Assembly (NCBI GenBank): GCA_021780055.1
Contig: JAJXZM010000127.1
Location: forward strand, 1 to 5,471
DNA length: 5,471 nt
Reading direction: 5' to 3'
From: Acidobacteriota bacterium
Lineage (GTDB): Bacteria; Acidobacteriota; Terriglobia; UBA7540
Below, in pieces: positions 1 through 5,471 of the stretch (positions are counted from its first letter, which is position 1; the number at the start of each line of letters is the position of its first letter). Below the pieces are notes generated by a model. It was given only the letters and a program-made list of their open reading frames with translations, had not been told where the DNA came from and did not search any database. A program made the position numbers and the translations under genes.

Positions 1-1
1 G

Positions 2-601
2 GGCCTGACGGCTCCCGGCACAACGGGAACCATACGGATCCCAAGCGATATTGACATCGACAAAGACTCGGGGCTTGTGTTTGTTGTGGACAGCGGAGAA
101 CGCAAAGTGAAAGTGTTTGACAAGGCCGGAAACACCGTGTCGGAGCTTCCATCCTCGACCGACGGACCGCTCCTTAGCCCCACGGCCATTACCGTAGATA
201 CGACGCGCCAGGAGGTTCTGGTGAGCGACTACGGCGATCCCAATGGCTGGTTCAAGGCCAATGTTCCCGCTCGCATCATGATCTACTCGTACAGCGGGAC
301 ATTCCTGGCCAAAATCGACGGCGGGGCGAGTGACACGAACGCCCAGTTTGACCGGCCGCAGGGACTTGACACGGACGGCCGGGGACATATCTTTATGGCC
401 GAGTCGCTGAAGGGCCAGATCTTCGTCTTTGACCGCACGACCGGAGCATTGGTACAGAAGCTGAGCAGCTTCGGCAATCAACCTGGGCAACTGGAATTGC
501 CGCTCGACTTGGTTATCGATAAGAAAACCGGCAACCTCTTTGTAACCAACAATATGCTTAAGCGGATCGAAGTGTTTCCCGCTGCAGGAGGACTGCAATG
601 A
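2..601 (+). CDS. NHL-repeat beta-propeller protein, 3' part (5' end outside window)
   Basis: The reading frame is open from the left edge, so the start and any signal peptide are missing; 199 residues are visible. Four NHL-type repeats can be seen, at about visible residues 14-43, 60-99, 118-148 and 166-197. Each has the pattern of Pro plus a hydrophobic-Asp strand (PSDIDID, PTAITVD, PQGLDTD, PLDLVID), then a G-x-(I/L/V)-F-V strand with D/N, then an (I/V)-x-V-F strand. Such repeats form blades of a six-bladed propeller, so roughly two blades are probably upstream. NHL propellers usually bind proteins or ligands and are not typically enzymes. The second repeat carries an insertion of about 10 residues (around DPNGWFKANVP). 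The stop overlaps the start of the downstream multiheme cytochrome (ATGA), implying translational coupling and a shared role, probably in the periplasm or outside the cell. The fold is well supported; the specific function is unknown. Confidence 0.85.
   Translation, partial: GLTAPGTTGTIRIPSDIDIDKDSGLVFVVDSGERKVKVFDKAGNTVSELPSSTDGPLLSPTAITVDTTRQEVLVSDYGDPNGWFKANVPARIMIYSYSGTFLAKIDGGASDTNAQFDRPQGLDTDGRGHIFMAESLKGQIFVFDRTTGALVQKLSSFGNQPGQLELPLDLVIDKKTGNLFVTNNMLKRIEVFPAAGGLQ
586..591 (+). promoter_or_regulatory. Shine-Dalgarno site of the cytochrome gene
   Basis: A perfect AGGAGG lies six bases before the ATG at 598, inside the last codons of the NHL-repeat gene. Together with the ATGA stop/start overlap it fixes the cytochrome start and supports coupled translation of the two genes. 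Confidence 0.8.
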
Positions 602-1686
602 AACAGAACTCAAAGATTTCCTGGATCCTGCCTATCGTGATGGTGACCCTTTTTGCGGGACCGCCGTTCGCCTTTGGCCAGGCCACTCCGCCACCGTACA
701 ACACGCCCGGCCGGAATCTCAAGATGGCCTGCACTTACTGCCACAAAATTCATGGAGGTGACGTTGTCGCGGAAGGTGACACCGTAGTCGAGGCGCTTTG
801 CATGAGTTGCCACAACGGGACCTATACGGATCCGGTTACTGGTAAGAGCGCGGTCCAGGTGGCAACCCACGAGAACTCGAGAACCGTCTATGGCAGCTGG
901 CGAATTAGTTGCCTGGGGTGTCATAGCCCGCACTACAACGCCAAGGCTGACGGAAGTGAAACAGACGCAACAAGATGCAATACCACGACGGGTTGCGGGA
1001 ATTGGATGATGGTCGGCGATATCGTGCGCGAAGCCAGCACAACTGATGGCCTTGCCCGAATCCGAAGACCGATGATAATCGACACGCTCGGCAACAATAA
1101 CTCCGGGACCTGGAACCGGTATACCGACGACGTGATGGACGGCTACTACTGCTCGAACACTGTCACGATTGACACGCCGGCCAACAGCGGCGCTGTCCGT
1201 GCAAGCAACGTAGTTACCATCAAGACGATCTACTCCCCTCGATTCTCGGTGGGCCAGACCATCGGAATTGGCGGTATCGTTGATAGCTCGTTCAACGGCA
1301 AGTATACCATTGCCTCAATACCCACATCCAAGACCTTCACGTACAGCCAGACTGGTCCCAATGCCACCAGCGGCAACGGAATCGCCAGCTCCGGGGTCGT
1401 CAACGATCCAAACTGCTATCAGCCCGATCCGCCCAATGCGAACGATCAGGTCCGCAAGGTGGTTTTTTACGACAACAACACTCCTTCGACTGCGGCGGTT
1501 AATCAATGGGCCCAGCCCACCATTCCTGATCCCACGACTCCCGGGCAGAAGTGGTACAATGGCGCCTGTAACGTGTGCCACACCCGGACCACTCATAACC
1601 GTAGAGACAATAGCGGTGGCAACCGCCACAATACAGGCACGGCATGCGACAGTTGCCACTTGCATTCCAATGGATGGATCAGGTAA
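598..1686 (+). CDS. Exported five-heme c-type cytochrome with internal beta-rich insertion
   Basis: The 362-residue product begins with a Sec-type signal peptide (Lys2 and Lys6, hydrophobic core about 8-26, probable cleavage near AFG-Q at 27/28). Five CxxCH heme-c sites are at 45-49, 68-72, 105-109, 324-328 and 350-354. There are six other histidines (52, 91, 112, 333, 344, 356), enough to give every heme a second His ligand. The first three and last two hemes are separated by 214 residues without a heme motif. That stretch contains four non-heme cysteines (127, 133, 185, 273). Residues about 188-268 form a Val/Thr/Ser/Gly-rich beta module (FSVGQTI, SSFNGKYTI, SKTFTYSQTG). The C-terminal CHTRTTHNR...CxxCHLHSNG arrangement resembles extracellular multiheme cytochromes of metal reducers, as I recall them. 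The role is inferred to be electron transfer at or beyond the cell envelope; the donor and acceptor are unknown. The strong ribosome site and 4-base overlap with the NHL gene support the start. Confidence 0.9.
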   Translation: MKQNSKISWILPIVMVTLFAGPPFAFGQATPPPYNTPGRNLKMACTYCHKIHGGDVVAEGDTVVEALCMSCHNGTYTDPVTGKSAVQVATHENSRTVYGSWRISCLGCHSPHYNAKADGSETDATRCNTTTGCGNWMMVGDIVREASTTDGLARIRRPMIIDTLGNNNSGTWNRYTDDVMDGYYCSNTVTIDTPANSGAVRASNVVTIKTIYSPRFSVGQTIGIGGIVDSSFNGKYTIASIPTSKTFTYSQTGPNATSGNGIASSGVVNDPNCYQPDPPNANDQVRKVVFYDNNTPSTAAVNQWAQPTIPDPTTPGQKWYNGACNVCHTRTTHNRRDNSGGNRHNTGTACDSCHLHSNGWIR

Positions 1687-1687
1687 G

Positions 1688-1702
1688 GCGAGCCTCGCTC
1701 GC
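1688..1702. other. Small GC-rich hairpin after the cytochrome stop
   Basis: GCGAGC (1688-1693) and GCTCGC (1697-1702) form a perfect six-base-pair stem with a CTC loop, starting two bases after the cytochrome stop codon. No T-run follows on the plus strand, so this is not a typical intrinsic terminator. It could stabilise the 3' end of the cytochrome message or weakly attenuate read-through into the kinase gene. The remaining gap to 1766 has no clear promoter. Confidence 0.35.
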
Positions 1703-1766
1703 AATGCGTAAACTGTAAAAAATGCCGCTGACATAGTAGAATTGGGCTTACTGACTGAGCGCCATC

Positions 1767-2873
1767 ATGAGAGTATGGCTCAACTGGCAATTCAAGGTCT
1801 TGGTGCCAATTACCGGCGTGCTAGTGACAGGTATGCTGGTTTTCGCCCACACGACGCTTGACCTCCACACCGATCAGCGGGCGAAAGTTCTTTTGGTGGC
1901 CACCGGCGGCGGCGTGGTGATCTGCGCGGTGACGCTCCTCGTCCTGGCGGTGTTGATCCAATGGCCGCTGTCGGAACTGCAAGCAAAAATTGCCCAGGTT
2001 CGCGACGGCGACCTGAGAGTTCGAGTGGGCTTCTCCAACCGCCAGGACGAAATCGGTGAATTGGGCCGGAACTTCAACGAGATGGTGAAACAGATGCGGG
2101 AAACGCAGGAGGAGATCCAACGTCTCCACGGGCAGCAGATCTCAAGTGCTGAGCATCTGGTCTCACTCGGAGAACTGGCCGCCGGGCTTGCACACGAGAT
2201 TCGCAATCCGTTGGCGGGAATCGCAGGCGTGTTTGAGATTATTGCATCTGACCTGCCCGCAGAGAGCCGCTCACGGGAGGTCATCGACGATGCGCGTCAG
2301 GAATTGAACAACCTCAACCGTTTTGTGTCCGATTTGCTCAGTTGTGCACGCCCCAAGGCACCCGAATTTGTCCCCGCGGATATCAACATCACCGCGGAAC
2401 ACGCCGTCCGGCTGGCGCGCCAGCAGGCGCGGGTGCTTGCCAGCCAGGTTCACTTCAGGAAAACTGAAGGGCTGCCACTGGTCGAGCACGACGTCACGCA
2501 AATCAACCAGGTTCTGTTGAACCTGTTGCTGAATGCCATTCAGGCAATTTACAAGAGCGGCGTGGTCCAGCTTGAAATCGGACGTCAGGACAAAGAGGTC
2601 TCCATCAGCGTGACTGACACGGGACGGGGGATTGCGCCGGAAAATCTGCCTCATATCTTTCGTCCGTTTTTTACTACAAAGGGGAAAGGAACCGGTTTAG
2701 GATTATCGCTGGCCCGGCGGGTAGCGGACGCTCATGCAGGACGAATTGAGGTCACGAGCACCGTCGGCATGGGGTCGAAATTTACCCTCTGGTTGCCGAT
2801 CCGCCAGCCTGAACGTTCAAAGGGCAGCACAGATAGAGAACTTCACATTGAACGAGAAACTTCTCATCGTTGA
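1767..2873 (+). CDS. Membrane sensor histidine kinase (HAMP, HisKA, HATPase; NtrB/ZraS-like)
   Basis: The 368-residue protein has two membrane segments (about 10-30 and 41-65) joined by only about ten residues, so there is essentially no periplasmic sensor domain. A HAMP linker follows (about 66-115, with P67 and DEIGELGRNFNEM), then a short coiled coil. The H-box is LAHEIRNPLAG with phospho-acceptor His143. The ATPase domain shows the N-box around NLLLNAIQA (252-260, Asn256), the G1 box DTGRGIA (284-290), an F-box at FRPFFTTK (298-305) and the G2 box GTGLGL (308-313). All catalytic motifs look intact, so it should autophosphorylate and pass phosphate to the response regulator encoded next, which it overlaps by 26 bases. 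The signal is probably sensed in the membrane, through HAMP, or via a partner protein. The first in-frame ATG after an upstream stop was chosen; its ribosome site is poor. Confidence 0.93.
   Translation: MRVWLNWQFKVLVPITGVLVTGMLVFAHTTLDLHTDQRAKVLLVATGGGVVICAVTLLVLAVLIQWPLSELQAKIAQVRDGDLRVRVGFSNRQDEIGELGRNFNEMVKQMRETQEEIQRLHGQQISSAEHLVSLGELAAGLAHEIRNPLAGIAGVFEIIASDLPAESRSREVIDDARQELNNLNRFVSDLLSCARPKAPEFVPADINITAEHAVRLARQQARVLASQVHFRKTEGLPLVEHDVTQINQVLLNLLLNAIQAIYKSGVVQLEIGRQDKEVSISVTDTGRGIAPENLPHIFRPFFTTKGKGTGLGLSLARRVADAHAGRIEVTSTVGMGSKFTLWLPIRQPERSKGSTDRELHIERETSHR
2848..2850 (+). promoter_or_regulatory. Probable TTG start codon of the response regulator
   Basis: No ATG or GTG lies in frame between 2737 and the conserved IVDDE motif, and this TTG sits just before that motif. 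It lies inside the kinase reading frame, giving a 26-base overlap that suggests coupled translation and a fixed kinase-to-regulator ratio. The upstream ribosome site is weak (AGAG at 2835-2838). Confidence 0.65.
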
Positions 2874-4311
2874 TGACGAAAAACTTGTTCGCTGGTCCCT
2901 GCGGCAGAAATGCGAAGAGTGGGGCTACTGGACCGTTGAGGCAAGTGCCGGCGGCGAAGCTCTCGCGGTAATGAAGGCCGAGAATTTCGACCTCATCCTG
3001 CTTGATGTCCGCCTTCCAGATATGAGTGGCCTGGATGTTTTCAAGCAGGTCCACCAGAATGACGAAGGCTCCTGCCCTGTGATCATGATCACGGCTGTGC
3101 CCCAACTGGAAGAAGTCAAAGCGGCCATCCGGATGGGCGCTTATGACTTTATTGGAAAGCCGCTCGATTTCGATGAGCTTCGCATCACCGTTAAGAATGC
3201 CCTTGAAACCACACACCTTCGGAGCGAGGTTCAGTCGCTCCGCGGCGAACTTCGGTCGCGGGGCGGATTCCGTGAAATCGTCGCCGTTGCATCGCGGACG
3301 CTGGAATTAATGGGTCTGGTTCGCAAGGTGGCGGCGAGTGAAGCCCGGATGATCCTGCTCCAGGGCGAAAGCGGCACCGGGAAGGACCTGCTGGCGCGAA
3401 CGATTCATGCCGAGAGTCCCCGCAAGGACAAACCTTTCGTCGCCGTCAATTGTCCTGCGATTCCGGAAACGTTGCTGGAGGCCGAACTGTTCGGGCATGA
3501 GAAGGGAGCCTTCACAGACGCCAAGATTACCAAGAAGGGGCTCATTGAAACCGCCAACGGCGGCACGCTCTTCCTTGACGAAATCGGTGAGCTTTCCCAG
3601 TTCATGCAGGCTAAGCTGCTCCGCGTTCTGGACGATCACGTGGTGCGGCGCGTGGGCGGTATAAAGGACATCCCGGTAGATATCCGCGTGGTTGCAGCCT
3701 CCAATCGGAACCTCGAACAGGCTTTCCGCGAGGGGCATTTCCGCGAGGATCTTTACTATCGCCTAGCGGTCATTTCGCTTTTCGTGCCGGCGTTGCGGGA
3801 ACGGAAGGAAGACATCCTTCCGCTGGTGGATTTTTTCATCAGCCACTATAACCGCAAGTTTGGCAAATCGATTCAGGGCCTCTCTGAAACAACGCGAAAG
3901 TTGCTGGTCAGCTACGACTGGCCGGGAAACGTGCGGGAACTCAGAAACGCCGTGGAGAGGGGCATGATCCTCGAAGATGAAACTCTCCTTCGTCCCTCCA
4001 ATCTTCCGTTTTCAGTGACGCGATCCTTTGAAGGATTGACCGCCTTCCAGCAGGCGTCGGCTTCTCTCCAGAGCGCCTTGCAGTTGCCGGACGGTCGCGC
4101 CTTGCCTCCGTTGTCCATTCCTGAAGGGGGAACGTCGCTTGAGGAAGTTGAGCGCCGTCTGGTCGAACTTGCTCTCAAGAAGACCGAGGGCAACCAAACT
4201 CAGGCCGCCCAGCTTCTTGACATTAGCCGCGACGCCTTGCGCTACAAGATGAAGAAATTTCGGCTTCTCGAAGAAGCCGAGGAAGAGCTCGAGACCGGCG
4301 CCAATCTGTGA
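2848..4311 (+). CDS. Sigma-54-dependent NtrC-family response regulator
   Basis: The 487-residue product has three domains. The receiver (about 1-118) contains acidic pair Asp9/Asp10, phospho-acceptor Asp53 (LILLDVRLPD), Thr82 and Lys104. The AAA+ sigma-54 activation domain (about 143-375) has Walker A GESGTGKD (173-180), a GAFTDA loop (220-225) in place of GAFTGA, Walker B FLDEIGEL with Asp244/Glu245, FREDLYYRL (298-306) and WPGNVREL (358-365). The C-terminal Fis-type helix-turn-helix (about 449-471, NQTQAAQLLDISRDALRYKM) binds DNA. On phosphorylation it should assemble into a ring and drive open-complex formation by sigma-54 RNA polymerase. I chose the TTG at 2848, giving MNEKLLIVDDE, the usual distance from start to acidic pair. 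A weak AGAG lies about nine bases upstream. An in-frame ATG at 2734 would add 38 unlike residues and a 140-base overlap with the kinase. The target genes are not identifiable here. Confidence 0.93.
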   Translation: MNEKLLIVDDEKLVRWSLRQKCEEWGYWTVEASAGGEALAVMKAENFDLILLDVRLPDMSGLDVFKQVHQNDEGSCPVIMITAVPQLEEVKAAIRMGAYDFIGKPLDFDELRITVKNALETTHLRSEVQSLRGELRSRGGFREIVAVASRTLELMGLVRKVAASEARMILLQGESGTGKDLLARTIHAESPRKDKPFVAVNCPAIPETLLEAELFGHEKGAFTDAKITKKGLIETANGGTLFLDEIGELSQFMQAKLLRVLDDHVVRRVGGIKDIPVDIRVVAASNRNLEQAFREGHFREDLYYRLAVISLFVPALRERKEDILPLVDFFISHYNRKFGKSIQGLSETTRKLLVSYDWPGNVRELRNAVERGMILEDETLLRPSNLPFSVTRSFEGLTAFQQASASLQSALQLPDGRALPPLSIPEGGTSLEEVERRLVELALKKTEGNQTQAAQLLDISRDALRYKMKKFRLLEEAEEELETGANL

Positions 4312-4381
4312 GGCATGCAGTCCCTTCCCGGGCTGCTGAAAGCGCCAGGAAGACCGGCGTGAAGCTGCCTGCCGGGCGTCC

Positions 4382-5471
4382 TCAGCGAGCAGCTTTCAGG
4401 CCGTGAGCCACGGCCTCCACCTTTCCCTGGCCAGAGTACCGAATGCTGTCTGTTTCCAGGTGGAAAAGTCGGCAGAGAGCCGACGCAAGGTGTTCCCGGT
4501 CCGGTTGCCGTGAAAGATTTTTCAGGTCCCTGGCGAGCGAACCGGCAATGCGCTCCGCCAGCCGTGACGCGAGAGTTTCCATGGCCCGCAACTCGCCCGG
4601 GGAGCAGGCGGGCGCTTCCTTGCGGTATTTTTCCTGTTCCTGCGCGCAAATTGCGACGAGATGATCGCGGAAAGCCACGATGGTGGGAACCACGTGTTCC
4701 GCGGCCAGCTTCTGGTAGAACTCGCGGGCTTCGGCGGCCACGATCTCCTCGCCCGCGGCGGCTGCGGCACGCCGTTCTTCGAGGTTGTGCGTAACAACGC
4801 GGGACAGGTCGTCGACATCACAAAGGAAAACACCGGCAAGGCCGCGCACTAAGGGATCGATATCGCGAGGAACCGCGAGGTCGACCAGAACCAGCGGTCG
4901 CCCCTTTCGCATGGCCTGGAGCTGCTCCACTTCGTCGCGGGTTATTATAAAGTGGGGGCAGCCCGTGGAGCAGATGACAACATCGGCCTCCACCAGCATC
5001 GACCAGCGGTCTTCAAGATGCGCGGCCGTGCCGCCCAGTTGTTCTGCCAGACAGCGCGCATGGTCATAGGTTCGATTGATGACGTGAAGACTCTTCGCTC
5101 CGCTCTCAACCAGGGCGCGTGCCGACTGAGTGCTCATCTTTCCCGCGCCCATGACCAGAACGTTACGTCCCTCGATGGTTCCCAGGGTTTCTTTGGCGAC
5201 CCGAACCGCCATGTAAGGGATTGAAGACGCCAAGTGGCCCAGAGCCGTTTCATTGCGCGTACGTTTCGAAACGGTCAACGCTTTTCGGAGCAAAGCATCC
5301 AGGAAGCGGCCCGTCGTCTCGGCCTTTTGCGCTCGGGTCCAAGCCGCCTTCAACTGACCTACGATTTCAGGTTCCCCAACAGCCATGGAATCCAGGCCGG
5401 AAGCCACGCGGAAAACGTGGCGGACGGCGTCTTCATCAAGCAATTGATAGAAGTGTTGCCATTCTTCAAGT
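4382..5471 (-). CDS. hemA: Glutamyl-tRNA reductase, 5' end outside window
   Basis: The frame stays open to the right edge. A possible TTG at 5443 is internal, because the upstream codons read LEEWQHFYQ and continue into conserved family sequence. About 362 residues are visible of a family usually near 420-450. The missing N-terminal part holds the catalytic cysteine. Numbering from 5443, visible landmarks are VRHVFRVASGLDSMAVGEP (7-25) and IVGQLK (27-32) of the catalytic domain. A Rossmann NADPH-binding segment follows (NVLVMGAGKM 94-103, VINRT 121-125), then CSTGCPHFII (158-167), LVLVDLAVPRDIDP (184-197), and the long helical dimerisation region with NLEERR (220-225). The enzyme reduces Glu-tRNA to glutamate-1-semialdehyde, the first committed step of five-carbon tetrapyrrole and heme synthesis, in the cytoplasm. 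It converges on the response regulator gene with a 70-base gap. Further heme or cytochrome-maturation genes may lie beyond the right edge. Confidence 0.95.
   Translation of the reverse strand, partial: LEEWQHFYQLLDEDAVRHVFRVASGLDSMAVGEPEIVGQLKAAWTRAQKAETTGRFLDALLRKALTVSKRTRNETALGHLASSIPYMAVRVAKETLGTIEGRNVLVMGAGKMSTQSARALVESGAKSLHVINRTYDHARCLAEQLGGTAAHLEDRWSMLVEADVVICSTGCPHFIITRDEVEQLQAMRKGRPLVLVDLAVPRDIDPLVRGLAGVFLCDVDDLSRVVTHNLEERRAAAAAGEEIVAAEAREFYQKLAAEHVVPTIVAFRDHLVAICAQEQEKYRKEAPACSPGELRAMETLASRLAERIAGSLARDLKNLSRQPDREHLASALCRLFHLETDSIRYSGQGKVEAVAHGLKAAR
4398..4416. repeat. Perfect inverted repeat at the 3' end of hemA
   Basis: AGGCCGTG (4398-4405), loop AGC, CACGGCCT (4409-4416) form an uninterrupted eight-base-pair, GC-rich stem. 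It lies in the last codons of hemA (the AVAHGL residues), about 90 bases past the end of the response regulator gene. There is no T-run on the hemA strand. On the plus strand only a weak pyrimidine stretch (TCCACCTTTCCC) follows. It could help end the rightward transcript or protect the hemA message end, but chance in coding GC-rich DNA is possible. Confidence 0.35.

Noticed and set aside
77..79. GTG as the start of the NHL-repeat gene
   Set aside because: The frame is open to the left edge and the upstream codons (IPSDIDID) are the first strand of an NHL repeat, so the true start is outside the window.
1268..1734. Overlapping open frames on both strands within the cytochrome's 3' half
   Set aside because: They are low-complexity (Arg/Pro/Ser/Ala-rich) translations in GC-rich DNA, lie inside a strongly supported heme protein gene, and show no family motif.
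1687..1766. Promoter for the kinase gene, for example TAGAAT at 1737-1742 or a sigma-54 -24/-12 element
   Set aside because: TAGAAT resembles a -10 box, but the best -35 match at suitable spacing (CTGTAA, 1713-1718) is only three of six. No GG-N10-GC sigma-54 element was found. The kinase may be read through from the cytochrome operon.
4312..4381. Bidirectional intrinsic terminator in the convergent gap
   Set aside because: A bulged stem (4317-4336) and a weak CCGGC/GCCGG pair exist, but neither is followed by a T-run on either strand.
4242..4852. Several open frames on both strands across the hemA C-terminal region
   Set aside because: hemA is clearly coding on the minus strand. The others are Arg/Pro-rich shadow frames without recognisable motifs.
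5441..5443. TTG as the hemA start
   Set aside because: It falls within conserved glutamyl-tRNA reductase sequence, and the open frame continues to the window edge.

Overview
The window looks like a chromosomal segment from a free-living, respiring Gram-negative-type bacterium with multiheme c-type cytochromes and sigma-54 two-component regulation. Acidobacteriota is my best guess, from the overall protein style and a beta-rich module in the cytochrome that I associate with that phylum. Desulfobacterota or a neighbouring phylum cannot be excluded from sequence alone. I see no mobile element, CRISPR array, tRNA or rRNA.

Layout. Positions 2-601 (+) hold the 3' part of an NHL-repeat beta-propeller protein. 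Its stop codon overlaps the start of an exported five-heme cytochrome c (598-1686, +) by 4 bases, so the two are almost certainly translated from one message. After an 80-base gap with a small hairpin comes a membrane histidine kinase (1767-2873, +). It overlaps by 26 bases with its partner, an NtrC-family sigma-54-dependent response regulator, which most likely starts at a TTG (2848-4311, +). After a 70-base convergent gap, the minus strand carries hemA, glutamyl-tRNA reductase (4382 to the right edge), whose N-terminus lies outside the window.

How the genes may work together. The NHL protein and the cytochrome form a candidate exported electron-transfer pair of the kind known near extracellular cytochromes in metal-reducing bacteria. 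The kinase has almost no periplasmic sensor loop and is of the NtrB/ZraS/AtoS general type. With its regulator it could control the cytochrome genes or other sigma-54 promoters, but no sigma-54 site is visible here. HemA begins heme synthesis, so its closeness to a cytochrome is suggestive. However, it runs in the opposite direction and probably belongs to a separate heme operon to the right.

The most notable item is the cytochrome. About 85 residues of beta-rich, Ser/Thr/Gly-rich sequence sit inside a 214-residue stretch with no heme motif, between two non-heme cysteines. The other genes look ordinary for their families.
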